From Lantana camara (Eukaryota; Streptophyta; Magnoliopsida; Lamiales; Verbenaceae): a stretch of DNA of 64,000 bases. Below, in pieces: positions 48,161-60,829 of the stretch (its first letter is position 1; each line of letters begins with the position of its first letter). The DNA is taken from NCBI GenBank assembly GCA_037501455.1, contig CM074858.1, forward strand, positions 91,300,501-91,364,500, read 5' to 3'. The position numbers were made by a program, and so were the translations under genes. The notes below the pieces were generated by a model, which made no database searches, was not told where the DNA came from, and saw only the letters and a program-made list of their open reading frames with translations.

Positions 48161-50881
48161 TTGGCTTGCGGGTACATCCGCCCGAGCACTTCTCCGTGGG
48201 GTGCTCCCGTTCTATTTGTAAAGAAGAAGGATGGGACGTTACGGATGTGTATAGATTACCGTGAGCTGAATCGGATGACAGTGAAGAACAAATACCCTTT
48301 GCCTCACATCGAGGAGTTATTTGATATTCTGCAAGGCTCGAAAGTCTATTCCAAGTTAGATTTGAGGCAGGGTTACTACCAACTGCGTATTAGGGAGGAA
48401 GATATTCCGAAGACTGGTTTTAATACGCGCTATGGGCATTTTGAATTCGTTGTCATGCCGTTCGGATTAACTAATGCTCCAGCCGTATTTATAGACATGA
48501 TGCACCGAGTGTTTAGGCAGTTTCTTGACAAGTTCATGGTTATATTTATAGACGACATTCTGGTGTATTCTAAGTCCGCTGAAGAGCACGCTCAGCATCT
48601 TCGGATCGTTTTGGAAACTTTGAGGGAACACAAGTTGTACGCAAAATTCAGCAAATGCGAATTCTGGATCGATAGAGTTGTATTTTTGGGTCATATAATT
48701 TCAGGCGATGGGATTGAGGTTGATCCATCTAAGGTTGAATCCGTGCTTCGTTGGGAGAGACCTAGAAATGCCTCTGAGATTAGAAGCTTTATTGGGTTGG
48801 CCGGCTACTATCGAAGATTTGTTAAGGATTTTTCTAAAATTGCCGCTCCATTGACTCGTCTGACTAAGAAGGAAGTGAAATTCGAATGGGATGATAAGTG
48901 CGAGGCGAGTTTTCAGACATTGAAGGTGAAATTAACTTCAGCACCGGTTTTTACTTTACCCGAGGGTACCGAGGGTTATGCGGTTTATACAGATGCTTCG
49001 AAAGAAGGTCTTGGTTGTGTTTTGATGCAGCACGGTAGAGTGGTAGCTTATGCTTCGAGGAAATTGAAGGAGCATGAGAAGAATTACCCTACCCACGATC
49101 TCGAATTGGCTGCCGTTGTGTTTGCTTTGATGAAGTGGCGACATTATCTCTACGGTACCACGTTCGAGGTATTTACAGATCACCAAAGCCTCAAGTATCT
49201 CTTTTCTCAGAAGGATTTAAATGTAAGACAGAGGCGCTGGATGGAGTTGTTAGAGGATTATGATTGCACCATTCAGTACCATCCGGGTAAAGCAAACGTG
49301 GTCGCCGATGCCTTGAGTAGGAAAGTGAGTGTGGTTAATTTGGAAGCAGGTTCTCCAAGTTCGGGATCAGAGATCTTGGTTTCGGGAACTTGGTTGGCTA
49401 ATCTTACAGTAATACCAGATTTGAAAGGACAGTTGTTGGAAGCACAGAATTCAGATGCAGAAATTCAAAGGTTGGTAGCTCGTTCCAAGAACGACCCGAA
49501 TTCTAAGTTTGGATTAGATGATTCCGGTTTGTTAAGGTTCGAAGCGAGAATATGTGTCCCAGAAGAGCTCAAGAGGATTGTACTTGAGGAGGCACATCGC
49601 TCGAGGTATTCAATTCATCCGGGAGGTACTAAGATGTATCGGGACCTGAAAGAGAAATTCTGGTGGAATGGCATGAAAAGGGACGTCGCGAACTTCGTGA
49701 AGCGATGTCTGACGTGTCAAAAGGTGAAGGCAGAACACCAGAAGCCGGGAGGAACTCTCCAACCACTTCCTATTCCCGAGTGGAAGTGGGAGCAAGTGAC
49801 TATGGACTTCGTGTCCGGCTTGCCTAGAGTCAAAGGAGGGTTTGATGGAATTTGGGTAATTGTCGACAGATTGACTAAGTCTGCCCATTTCCTCAAGGTT
49901 CGGATGTCCGAGAAAGTTCCAAGGCTAGCCGAGTTATATGTTCGAGAGATTGTAAGACTACATGGAATTCCGGCTAGTATCGTTTCGGATCGGGATCCAC
50001 GGTTTACTTCGATCTTCTGGCAGAATCTCCAAAAATGTTTGGGCACCAGGCTCAGGTTTAGCACCGCTTCGCATCCTCAAACGGACGGTCAATCTGAAAG
50101 GTTAATTCAGTACTTAGAGGATATGCTTCGGTCGTGTGCTTTGGATTTCCAGGATAAGTGGGATGAGCATCTGGCTCTAGTTGAATTTGCTTATAACAAT
50201 AGTTATCAGGGTTCGATTAAGATGGCTCCTTATGAAGCACTTTATGGAAGGAAGTGTAGGTCGCCTTTGTTTTGGGATATCGAGGATTGGAGATGGACCG
50301 AAGAGAATAAGCTTGAGAGGGCCGAGCCTAAGGAAAACATTGTTGCTACTATTGAGAAGGTTCATACGATTAGACAAAGAATGAGGGCAGCTCAGGCTCG
50401 ACAGAAAAGCTACGCCGATAAGAGAAGAAGGCCCTTAGTGTTTGAGGTCGGAGATAGAGTTTTTCTGAAGGCATCTCCAAGGAAAGGCTTCACTCGAATA
50501 GGTAAAGGTGGAAAGCTCAGTCCACGATACCTAGGGCCATTTGAAATTTTGGAAAGAATTGGAGAAACGGCGTACAGATTGGATCTCCCACCGAATTTGA
50601 CCGGGATACACAACGTTTTCCATGTTTCTCAGCTCCGCAAGTACCATCCCGATGAGGCAACTATTCTTCCAGTTGAAGAGATTCAGTTAGAGACGGATTT
50701 AACAATAGAAAAGCATCCGGTTGCAATTCAGGACCGGAAGATGCAAGAATTGAGAAAACGGCAGATTCCTTTGGTCAGAGTACTTTGGAGGGATCAGAAA
50801 TCCGAGGAATCGACTTGGGAAACTGAGGAGAAAATGAGGAATTTATATCCGGAGTTGTTTGAGGACTCGGTTCGGACTTGA
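48144..50881 (+). pseudogene. Chromovirus RT, RNase H, integrase and chromodomain (downstream half of gag-pol)
   Basis: Continues in the next frame from [18 protein letters not shown] has [27 protein letters not shown] and the catalytic FIDD (48545-48556). RNase H begins [18 protein letters not shown] and contains DHQSLKYLF. Integrase has the zinc site [10 protein letters not shown] (49592-49740), and D, D, E in [18 protein letters not shown] and [17 protein letters not shown]-type module ([12 protein letters not shown]) follows, then a chromodomain tail with [19 protein letters not shown]. Chromodomains of this class target integration to modified chromatin. The frame of about 906 codons is uninterrupted to the TGA at 50879-50881. 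Confidence 0.95.
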
Positions 50882-50896
50882 GGGCAAGTCCTTTTT

Positions 50897-50909
50897 AAGG
50901 GGGAAGGAT
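50897..50909 (+). other. Polypurine tract, chromovirus
   Basis: aagggggaaggat immediately before the 3' LTR. The same tract style is found in the LARD-like element (12043-12059, minus strand), linking the two. Confidence 0.9.
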
Positions 50910-53803
50910 TGTGACACCCCGACTTTCAGACCGTACAGGTATGACGTATGTGCGCATTTAAAATTATTATTTACGCATTTTATATTTATTCTAATTGTTT
51001 ATTTGAATTATTTAATTTTAATTCTTATATGAATTATTTGAATTTACATGAAATATTTGAATTATAAGTCAAAAATTTGCCTCAAGTGGTTTAGGATATG
51101 TGAAGTTATAACACCCCGACTCACAGTCGGTACAGGTAAATTATATGATTTAATATTATTTGCGTTTTAGATTGTTTGTATAGGACTATTTTGAATTAAT
51201 TACGCTTATACGGATTATTTGGATTAAAGTTGCATGCGTGTTATTCGTTTTAAATTGGGTTGGCCTTATTTGAGCCTGTATTTGTTGAACCGAACCAACT
51301 TGAACCGGGAACCTTGAACCGAACCCGTGAACCGAATCGGTCCAGCCCTTAAAGGCTGAACCATTCTCCCTTTTCCTTCATTACGTTCAGCAGCAACTCA
51401 AGCCAAGCAAGAGAGCCAAACCCCAAGATTTGATCATCAAACTTTCCAAGCCAAGTTCTCTCTCGTTTCTTCGTCTTTTCTCGAACTTAGGTAGGTTTCG
51501 GAATCCCCTCGTCATGCTCTTCGATTCCATGGTTTAATTTCTGAGTTTGGTGTGAGTTTGTTTTGCCTTTGCTCCCCTACGTGAATAGTAAGGGTTTAGC
51601 TATAATGGTGATTTCTTGCTCTTTGCTTGAGATGATTGATTCCTAGCTTCTTGTATGAGTTGTATAGGTTATATATGTTGCATTTATTGCATTTTATCTT
51701 TGGTTGGTTGAGTATCTTTGAATGATCATGATTTTTGCTTGAATTTTTCATTTCAATGATCATGGCTTTTAATTCCATTTTCTTGAGCTATTTGAGTGAC
51801 AACATGTTAAGTATGATTTATTTGAATTGTGTGTGTGTTTTGAGAAGTTGTGGCAATTTATAGGGTTGGTTTTTGGCCATTTTTGGCACTTTTTCGAGCT
51901 TCCCCTGTTTTCTGTGTTAAATTCTGTTCCAGCTTTTCGAACCAGGCCGGAACGGCCGTTCCCGCCCCAGTTTTAAACTGGGAACGACCGTTCCCAGGCC
52001 ATACTGTTCATGACCGAGAGTGGGAACGACCGTTCCCAGTTTGTACTGGGAACGGGAACGGCCGTTCCCATTGCCGGAAACCCTTCTTTTGAAAAAGAAA
52101 TCCGCGGGGGTGGATTTTTCCTTTGAAAAAAATCCATGGGGGTGGATTTGAGGCAGTAGCTTCTGAAAAATCCATGGGGGTGGATTTTCCCCTTTGGAAA
52201 AATCCATGGGGGTGGATTTTCCCCTTTGAAGAATTCAAGACCTGAAAGCTGCCACTGCTTCTCTTTGCTTTAATTATGCATTTTTATGACTTTAATTGCT
52301 TCTCTTTTGCATGATTAATTGTTATAACTTAATTGTTTTGCGTACTAAATTGTGATTAAATATGTTGTGCTATAACTATGCAATTATATGACTTAATTGT
52401 GATATTTTTGTGAACATGATCCATGCATTTTGCCGGGCGTCTTCTTTGGTACATTATTGAGTCTAAGTCTCGGGTCTTGTCTTCTTTTGTTTCAGAGCCT
52501 CTTCCGGAAGTTCGTGAGCCCGAGGTTTAAGTGTTCATTCGCCCATTTTGCCTTCCTTCTACTTTTGCAAAGGTGAGGTTAGGATCCTTTGTATTAGATA
52601 AGCGACCTAAGACCTATTACGTGTTGTTTTCTTACCCTGTATGCGAATATATATACTTATATATATGTATTAAATACGAGTGCTTAAGGTATGTTATGAT
52701 TTTGTGAAATAAGCTTTACGTCTTCGAAATTGGTATAAGTATTGGCATAAGTAAGCTATACTTTGAAATTCGTTAGTCGTATGTGATATGTTTGAGCGAG
52801 TTGTACCCTGAAAGATGGGAATTTGGTTTGATTTGGTTTGTTGGGCCCGGAGACGTGGGTAAGGGAGACCCGGGACGACCACGGGGTCGCCGGTTATGAC
52901 CCCTGTGCACGTTCTCATTTGAGGTATTCACGTACGACCTATGGAGGTTGGGAAGGCGTGGTATCTTGAGCCCTCGGTGGATAACCGGGGAAGGCATATC
53001 GTGGGTTAGCTGCCCCGTATGTGTTTGGTAATGTAGGTGTTAGGGTTTGATTCCCGATACACCATGGATGTGGGGTGGATGTGATTTGAATTTGATTTTA
53101 TGTTATGTTTGATGGAGTAAGGGATAGTCCGTTCTCGCCGGACTTATGTTTATGTTATGTTTGATAGATTATGGATCGAGATAGGTTTTCCTTTATATTA
53201 TGAGATAGGTTTTCCTTTATATTATATGCTATCTTTGGAAAATGATTTGGGTATGAAAAACCCTATCCTCGATTCATGACTATCACCTTTGTAATATGCT
53301 TTGCTCTCTACGTATTTAGGTGTGGGTGTGCGTTTAGCCCCCTCACTCAGTCGAGTTTTGACTGACCCCTCTCTTTTCCCACCTTCAGTGCAGGTTGTTT
53401 CGAGCTAGGCGGGGAAGTGCGAGTCTTGGTCTTGTACTTGTGTGTCTAGGTCGAGTTGCATCCATACTTCTTGCATTTTGGTTACTCTTATGATGTATTT
53501 GATGCTAGAAGCGTATTTTGAAGAGTTATGGGCTTTTGATGTATATACTCGATCTTTTGGGCCGTGAGGCCATGGTATTTGGTATAAGTGTTAGATATAG
53601 AGCTCTTTTCGATCCTTATGTTATGGCTTCCGCATTTATGTGTTTATATTTGCGCGCTCTGTCCGAGTTTTAGCCCCGCTTAGCCTAAGGAGTGAGTGTA
53701 GGTTCCGTTCGCTTAGACTTGGACTCATGTATGGAAATCCATTTCATATGTGGGTTCGGGTTTAAGTGCGGGGGATGTGGTGGCCACCGCTCCGGGCGTC
53801 ACA
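50910..53803 (+). repeat. 3' LTR of the nested chromovirus
   Basis: 2894 bp, equal in length and nearly identical to 43316-46209, including palindromes, hairpins and all short open frames. Confidence 0.96.
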
Positions 53804-55862
53804 ATGTCTCCGGACTTGCAAAGGCAACATGAGGCCATGGAATTTGCTTGGGAGATTTACGACCACTTAGAGCAACTTTACCGCCCTCATGAACGTGTTA
53901 CAAGGTATAACACTTCAAAGGAATTGTTCCACTTAAGAATGAGGGAAGGTTCAAGTGTCCATGAATATGGACTCAAGTTTCTTGCCCTTACTGAGAAACT
54001 TGCCTCCATGGACATGCCACTGAAAGATGAGCTTTCAGTGGATTTGTTGCTAGCTTCGCTCCCACCATCATTCAACCCATTTAGTCCTGAACTTCAATAT
54101 GAATTATGCTGATGCTACTGTAGCTGAGCTGATTAGTCAGCTTGTGACTGCTGAAAGCACGATCAAGAAGGACAATAAGGTTTTGATGGTGAATGCTCCA
54201 TCTTCCTCTTCTGGGCCTTCTAAAGGTAAGGGCAAGAAAGCCCAAAGGAAGAAGAAGAAACCCCTTAGGCCCACTGGTGGCGTTTCGAAGGGGAACGCCC
54301 AAAAGAAGAAGCGTGATCAGAAAGAGGATGTTTGCTTTCATTGTGGCAAAGCGGGACAATGGAGGAGAAACTGCCCAGAGTACAAGGCTACTCTAAAGAA
54401 AGGTATCTTTCTCGTTGAAATAAATCTTTCTATTAATTCTAGTTCTTGGGTACTTGATACCGGTTGTGGAACTCATATCTGTAATGATGTACAGATGCTA
54501 ACTGAAGTCCAACAACTCAAAGAAGGAGAATGTGTCTTGAAGATCGGTGATGGCTCAAACGTTGAAGCTCGATCTTTAGGTACAATTAGATTAGATTTAG
54601 GTAGTTTTGAGTTAGTCTTGAATAAAGTCCTTTATGTACCGAGCATTATTCGTAATATAATTTCAGTTCCAATATTAGATTGTGAAGGTTATGAAACTTA
54701 TGTTAAGAATGGTAAATACTTTATCAAACGGAACAACTCTTTCGTTCACATCGGTACTCTAAGTAATGGACTTTACCTAACTCAAAATATCAATATTATG
54801 AATATACAACGAGAAACGAAGCGTAAGAGAGATGACAAAGTTTCAGCTCCCTTATGGCACGCTAGATTAGGATACATTTCCAAGAACAGAATTAGCAAGA
54901 TAAACACTTTAGGATCATTCTCTGAAAATGATCTCAAAGAGTTGACTTCTTGCGAATCCTGTCTCAAAGGAAAGATGTCCAAAGTTCCTTTTAAAGGAAC
55001 TGTGGAACGTGCCACTAAGGATTTGGATTTGATCCATACTGATGTTTGTGGACCGCTTAGTGTAAGCACTAGAAGCAATCATCAGTATTTCATAACCTTT
55101 ACTGATGACTTTAGTCGGTATGGTTATGTATACTTAATGAAGTATAAATCTGAAGCTTTTGAGAAATTCTTAGAATTTCAAAAGGAGGTTGAGAACCAAA
55201 CTGGTCACAAGATCAAAGCACTTCGATCTGATCGAGGAGGGGAATATCTTAGTGAAGAATTCCTTAATCATCTAAAAGATAATGGGATTGTCTCTCAGTG
55301 GACTCCTCCGGGAACTCCTCAGCTTAATGGAGTTTCTGAGAGAAGGAATCGAACTTTACTTGATATGGTTCGTTCCATGATGAGTTTCACTGACTTACCA
55401 CCTTCTTTCTGGGGTTATGCCCTAGAAAGTGCAGCAAAGATTTTGAATCTAGTTCCCTCTAAGTCAGTCCCTAAAACGCCCTATGAAATGTGGCATGGTA
55501 AAATCCCTAGTTATTCTTACTTAAGAATTTGGGGTTGTCCTGCTTACGTGAAGAGGACAGTGGAAGATAAGTTAGAATCTCGTTCTAACTTATGCTACTT
55601 TGTAGGTTATCCTAAGGAATCCATAGGATACTATTTCTATGATCAATCTGAGCAAAAGGTGTTTGTTTCCAGAAATGCTACTTTTCTGGAGGAACCGTTC
55701 CTTAAAGAAAAGAAAGGCAAGATCATAGAATTAGAAGAAGTACAAAGTGACCCCACACCACCCACTGAAGAAACGTCCCACTCTGATCAACCACAACCAA
55801 TCACGAATTTCGATACACATGTAAATCCTCCTCTAAGGCGTTCTGAACGTACTCCTAGATAG
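53804..55862 (+). pseudogene. Copia gag (rest), protease and integrase of the nested copia element
   Basis: Resumes at atgtc with MSPDLQRQHEAMEF. An extra A near 54083 shifts the frame, compared with the copy at 27340, just after SLPPSFNPF. The next frame (54099 on) has the zinc knuckle CFHCGKAGQWRRNC, in which the ligand histidine is glutamine. Protease follows as WVLDTGCGTHICND. In integrase the zinc site reads LWHARLGY, the second histidine now tyrosine. The D, D, E motifs (HTDVCGP, RSDRGGEY, SERRNRTLLD) are intact. A TAG at 55860-55862 ends the frame before RT. Confidence 0.94.
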
Positions 55863-57491
55863 CCGGAGAGATGGTATGGATTCTTCCATGAAATATCTCA
55901 AAAGGATAATGATCCTTTAACATATGAGGAGGCACTTTCAGATTCTGACTCTGAACAGTGGATAGAAGCTATGAAATCCGAAATGGATTCCATGAACTCC
56001 AACCAAGTTTGGACCTTGGTAGATTTGCCTGATGGGGTCAAACCCATAGTTTGCAAATGGATCTTTAAGAGAAAGCTTGGAGTTGATGGAAGCATTGCCG
56101 CCTACAAAGCAAGACTGGATGCAAAAGGATTCACTCAGAGACCCGGCGTGGATTTTGATGAAACCTTTTCACCAGTTGCAATGCAAAAGTCTATTCGGAT
56201 CATGCTTGCCATTGCTGCATATTATGACTATGAGATATGGCAAATGGATGTGAAAACTGCCTTTCTCAATGGTGACATTGATAAAGACATTTATATGGAG
56301 CAACCCATAGGTTTCACATTCAGTGGGAGTGAGAAAAAGGTTTGCAAACTCCAAAGATCAATCTATGGATTGAAACAGGCTTCTAGGAATTGGAACATTC
56401 GATTTGACGAATCGGTCAAAGCGTTTGGCTTCATCCAAATTTCGAATGAATCATGTGTGTATAGAAAAGAATTGGAGACCTCAGTGCAATTCTTAGTACT
56501 TTATGTTGATGACATCCTTCTTATTGGGAATTCGAAGGATGACATGAAAGTGACTAAGTTATGGTTATCGAACCAATTCGAGATGAAAGATCTTGGTGAT
56601 GCGTCCTATATCCTTGGAATTAAAATCTGTAGAGATAGATCTAGAAGGTTAATAGGACTATCACAGTCGATGTACATTGACAAAATATTGAAGAGATTCA
56701 ATATGGAGTTAGCAAAGGTTAAGAACCTTCCTATGAGTGTAGGAACATGTCTTTCAAAGAAGATGTGTCCTAAGACTAACCTTGAGAAGGAAAGAATGAC
56801 TCATACACCTTATGCATCAGCAATAGGTAGCATAATGTATGCAATGTTATGTACTCGACCGGATGTGGCTTATGCACTTAGTGTAAAAAGTCGTTTCCAA
56901 TCTGACCCTGGAGATGGTCACTGGGCTGCCGTGAAGAATATTCTTAAATACTTGAAAAGTACTAAAGATTTATTCTTAGTTTACGGAGGTTAGAAAGATC
57001 TTACTATCGAAGGATACTGCGATGCAAGCTTTGCATCTGACTTAGATGATTTTAAGTCAATGTCAGGATACATTTTCTGCCTAAACGGCGGAGCAGTGAG
57101 TTGGAAGAGTTCCAAGCAAACTACCACTGCAGATTTGACCACTGAGGCCGAATACTTAGCTGCAAATGATGCAGCTAAGGAAGGTGTTTGGATTAGAAAC
57201 TTCATTCAAGAGTTGAATGTTGTTCCTAGCATGAAAGACCCCATTACTGTGTTTTGTGACAACACTGGGGCGGTTGCTCAAGCAAGAGAACCAAGATCTC
57301 ACCAACGGACCAAGCACATTATGAGGAAGTATCACCTGATCCGTGATATTATCAAAAGAGGAGATGTGCTAATTGAGAGGGTCACATCAGCAGAGAACGT
57401 GGCAGATCCACTTACTAAACCCCTTAGTCGAGAAGCTTTCCAAGGTCATCTTCTGAAGATGGGACTTAGAGTAGCTTTAGAATGGCATTGA
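55863..57491 (+). pseudogene. Copia reverse transcriptase and RNase H of the nested copia element
   Basis: RT starts after the TAG with PERWYGFFHEISQ and EAMKSEMDSMNSNQVWTL. Motifs are WQMDVKTAFLNGD, IYGLKQASRNW and the catalytic YVDDILLIG (about 56500-56526). A TAG at 56991-56993 follows LVYGG. RNase H then reads [30 protein letters not shown] and [17 protein letters not shown], ending [13 protein letters not shown] and a TGA at 57489-57491. It is well preserved but for the stops. Confidence 0.94.
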
Positions 57492-57495
57492 CGGG

Positions 57496-57507
57496 CAAGT
57501 GGGAGAT
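57496..57507 (+). other. Polypurine tract, nested copia element
   Basis: caagtgggagat immediately before the 3' LTR start TGTTAGG. Confidence 0.9.
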
Positions 57508-59463
57508 TGTTAGGAATAGTGCCCTAGAAAGCCGATTGTATATCCGCTTTGTGCTTTTCCTTATTGTAATCACAGACAATCTTTGAATGAAATAACGAAT
57601 TGAGGCAACACTTCTTTATATGCTCTTGTTTGGTATGCGTTTACTTTATCTGTGCATGTATAAGAACTCCCCTAATCCTGATGACTTTAGGACTCTACCA
57701 TTTAGGTGAAATGGTTCATGAAACAAGCCCTATATCACATAAGTCATGATTAGTAAAATACTCCAAGCCGATGAGTCCTACAGACAGTGGGAGTGTCAAC
57801 CTGACTCCTCTAAGGCTTGCTTGTGGGATCACGCCCTTAAGAAGGACCACCTTGTTTCATGGAGGTGCAAAGTGTATAGTTGATACGTGCGTGATACATG
57901 AGGGTGCTTACTTTAATAAGTAAGTTCACTGAGGTGTCCCGTGTGAGAACATTCCTAAATGGGAAAGGAAGTTTCTATTTCAGGAAATGGAAACTTCCAG
58001 ATTAGGAAATATCTCACGAGTCATTGATGTGATTAATTGATCCTTAGACTTGAGGTTCCTTGTCATTTTATGAGTTAACTCTGTAGTCTTAGGTATAAGC
58101 TTTAAAGGGTGTCCCCTTAGACAACTGATTCAAGGCTTATGCTGGGGCTGCACAAGTGATTCATGAAAGTGAATGAGAATGAAGAAAGGACCTACACTTG
58201 CATTTGCAAGGTGATCTCTTATTGTGTAAGTCATTCATATACCATATGGAGTCCTTGGCTAAGGTAGTAGATCAAGACATCAAGAAAAGGGTTTCTTGGA
58301 TTGAGATCAAATGGATATGAAATGCACTTTGCTTTAAGACCGGATTATTAGGGTTCTGATTATTCCCTTGCCCTAGATCTTGGTTGAGAGATAGTAAGTA
58401 GGAGGATTGTATCTCACATGAATCAATGACTTAAAGGTTCTATCGAATCCGAACATTCCAATTCAGCTAGGGGTTAAACACCTGTTGCTAGACTATGGTC
58501 GTTTAATCTGTGGACTGATTAATTAATTAGTGAATTAATTAATTAGGGTCACTGCTAATTAAATTGAGAACCTAGAGGGTCACACACAACAACTTGGTTA
58601 CATGAGTTGAGGCTTAAAACTGATTAAACGAGTTAATCGGGCCAAGAGGGTTCCACACGTGTGAAATCACACGTGTGGCTCACGTGAGTGACACGTGTCA
58701 CTGTGACACGTGTCACACACGTGTGCATATATATATATATTGTATATATATGTTAAATAATTAAATGTGTTAATTATTTAATAGACTTTGGTTTAATTTT
58801 GAATTAAAAAGAAAGTCTAATTTTGGAGAAAAATAATCTAGTTAATTAATTACGAATTAATTAATTAGATAAAATAAGTTATTTATTTTTTAAATAAATA
58901 AAGTATAAAATTATCCAAAAATAGTTTGGATATTTTTAGCTCTCTTGAAAGTTGATTTGAATTAGAATTCAAAGTCAAAGTCAAAGTTACTTGATGATCA
59001 AATAATAGGAGAGAGGGACCAAATCCTTAGTCCATAAGAACTAGGTTCGGCCACCCCTTCCCTTTCCTATATATAGGGGAGCTCATGCTCCCCTTAGAGA
59101 GCTAATTGGCAATTCTTTTGGTTCATGTGTTGAACACCTTCCTTTCTCCAAGATCAAATAAACCCTAGGTTAAGCCTAAACACTAACTAGAGAACTAGCA
59201 TCCTTACTAGTTAGATTGTGATCAAGTTGGTGGACTATCTCTAGAGAGCTTCAAGTTAGAAGTTTGAAGATTCGAGCTTTACCAAGGAGAGGGGATCAAG
59301 TCGCGAGAAGAGCGTTCTTGGGTGGCTTGAAACGCTTCAAGAAAGAATAAAAGAAAAGTAAGTTTTCTATCTCTACGAATTTGGTTACACGATTGCGAGT
59401 CCAAGATCCTTTTGTTGGGAAACTTTTTTAAATTCCGCTGCTTTCTGATTCGTGTTTCCAACA
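57508..59463 (+). repeat. 3' LTR of the nested copia element
   Basis: 1956 bp. The G-box array at 58655-58723 keeps six CACGTG motifs, and the TATATATA box is near 59069. It is followed by the TSD gaatc. Confidence 0.95.
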
Positions 59464-59822
59464 GAATCTGCTCTTCCACTCGTCTTGCTTACCCTTGGTG
59501 TAAGTAGCCTCAGTCTTTTTCTGCGTAATATCGAGCAGGCTTTGGCGACTGGCGACCTCCGTCTGCAGATTCTCGTTAGCGGCACGGAGCTCCGCCACCT
59601 CTGAGCTGACCTCTCCTGGAGGAAATCTTTTAGCACTTTATCCATCTTTTCCAGCTTCACGATGTACGTCTTCTTGGCGCCTTCCAGATCCTGGGGCAGC
59701 TTCGCTGCCTCATCCTTCCAACTTTTGCCTTCCAAAACCTCAGCCCTTTTCGCCAGTAACTTGCGGCGAGCTTCATCGGCCAACTCCAAGCGCGCTGCTG
59801 AGTGGTATTCTCTCACTATTAG
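59464..59822 (-). pseudogene. Antisense Tat gene, third exon (first part), coiled coil
   Basis: On the minus strand the exon begins LIVREYHSAARLELADEARR and is rich in Glu, Lys, Leu and Ala with heptad spacing. A one-base shift near 59612 moves the rest into another frame, which reads ENLQTEVASRQSLLDITQKK, also coiled-coil-like. It is cut at gaatc by the nested copia element and continues at 38814. Confidence 0.75.
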
Positions 59823-59902
59823 CTGAAAAGGGAAAACAAGAAAGACGTTACAGTAATATGACGGAGGGAACTATCAAAGATCTCTAGGTCGAACACTCTT
59901 AC
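59823..59902 (-). other. Inferred intron 2 of the antisense Tat gene
   Basis: 80 bp bounded by GTAAGAGT and a pyrimidine-rich TTGTTTTCCCTTTTCAG on the minus strand. Removing it puts the exons on either side in one frame. Confidence 0.75.
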
Positions 59903-60699
59903 CGCATTTAGCAGCGCTATCTTGTTGTAAGCCAGAGAGGCATTGCTCTCTTTTGCCAGCTCTTGATGATCTACGCTAGTCTGCAGTGAATAGTAGGTGG
60001 CCCTCATGATGTCTTGATCAATCTCACCAGTCGCGACCCTTCTCTCTAAACCATCGGAGTTGAACTCCGGGATGTTGAAGGGATTCTCGTGCCCCTCGAA
60101 GCTAGGGACGTTGACTATCCTCTCGTAGTCTCCCCTCAACATGGAGTAGCCAGGGGAAGTCTCGGCTCTGAAGAAAGGCAGAGCCTACTCACTGGCAGTA
60201 GGGAACGAAGGCTGACTTCTCCTGGGCATTTTGGGTGGAGCCCCGGCGTCCAAACCTTCTTTCTCTTTCCTTTTTTGGGTTCGCCTCCCTTTGGGAACCT
60301 CGGTCGGGAACGACCCAGAATTGTTCTCCGAGTCAGTATCCGATCGTCCCGCCGATACGGTTGCTTTACCTTTGGGTTTTGGGGGGCGGGCGGCCCTTTC
60401 GTCCGCAATTTGGGTGCCAGCACCATCTTCAGGAGGCACCCAGGTAGCTCCTTGAGCATCGGCCTCTCCCCCAGCTGTGGGGAGATGAGCGTTGACCCAT
60501 CTTTGCCCGGCAGCTTTCTCCACCGCGGTAATTTTAACCCGGGAGTCCTCTTCTGTTAAACCTTCCACCTGGGCGATCTCTTGAATCGAGGGAACGGGCC
60601 CATCCGCTTTTCCCTCCTGAATCTTCTTAGCCTCCTCAGCCTGCTTCTTCTTGAGCTTGCGATCCAGGGCCCTAGCTCTTCCTGCCGCCATTATTGATC
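59903..60699 (-). pseudogene. Antisense Tat gene, second exon
   Basis: Minus-strand frame from about 60699 with a Lys/Glu-rich start (ALDRKLKKKQAEEAKKIQEG), a low-complexity hydrophilic middle (KPKGKATVSAGRSDTDSENN, then a basic KGRRTQKRKEKEG that could be a nuclear signal), and FNSDGLERRVATGEIDQDIM. A TAG at 60185-60187 interrupts it. No enzyme motif is seen. Confidence 0.72.
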
Positions 60700-60829
60700 C
60701 TGTGCAAAGAACGAGCAAGTTTAGAAAAGCACCCTGCCAGAGCGAGTGAAAAGTAAAGATTGGTGGCCAAAAATGACAAGGTTGAGGGAAGAGACGTGTT
60801 TGGTCTAAGGGGATTGACGACGTAGTTAC
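60700..60829 (-). other. Inferred intron 1 of the antisense Tat gene
   Basis: 130 bp with a 5' boundary G|GTAACTAC and a 3' boundary TTCTTTGCACAG. Its removal keeps the frame of exon 1 (through 61073) with exon 2, since the offset of 355 bp minus 130 is divisible by three. Confidence 0.68.

Larger units (their letters stand above)
43316..53803 (+). mobile_element. Chromodomain Ty3/gypsy element (Tekay/Del-like), youngest insertion
   Basis: 10,488 bp with two 2894-bp LTRs (43316-46209 and 50910-53803), TSD atgtc at 43311-43315 and 53804-53808, an iMet primer-binding site and a polypurine tract. Only a few differences were noticed between the LTRs (for example caattcc/cgattcc near 43931/51525 and cgtttc/catttc near 44156/51750). 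Gag-pol is complete apart from one apparent single-base deletion. It interrupts copia gag, which interrupts Tat. Confidence 0.96.
38815..59463 (+). mobile_element. Ty1/copia element nested in the Tat antisense gene, itself split by a chromovirus
   Basis: LTRs at 38815-40771 (1957 bp) and 57508-59463 (1956 bp) with the TSD gaatc at 38810-38814 and 59464-59468. An iMet primer-binding site and polypurine tract are present. Without the nested chromovirus (43316-53803) it is about 10.2 kb. Its leader, gag and pol match the copy at 24562-29399 closely. The lineage looks Tork/Angela-like by its RNase H ([30 protein letters not shown]), but the clade assignment is by memory of motifs. Confidence 0.94.

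Noticed and set aside
48120..48165. Programmed frameshift between gag-protease and RT of the chromovirus
   Set aside because: The break lies inside the RT N-terminal region, and Tekay-type elements use one frame; a simple single-base deletion is more likely.
60089..60559. 156-residue plus-strand open frame over the antisense Tat gene
   Set aside because: It lies opposite the minus-strand exon whose frame is supported across two introns; the plus frame has no recognisable features.
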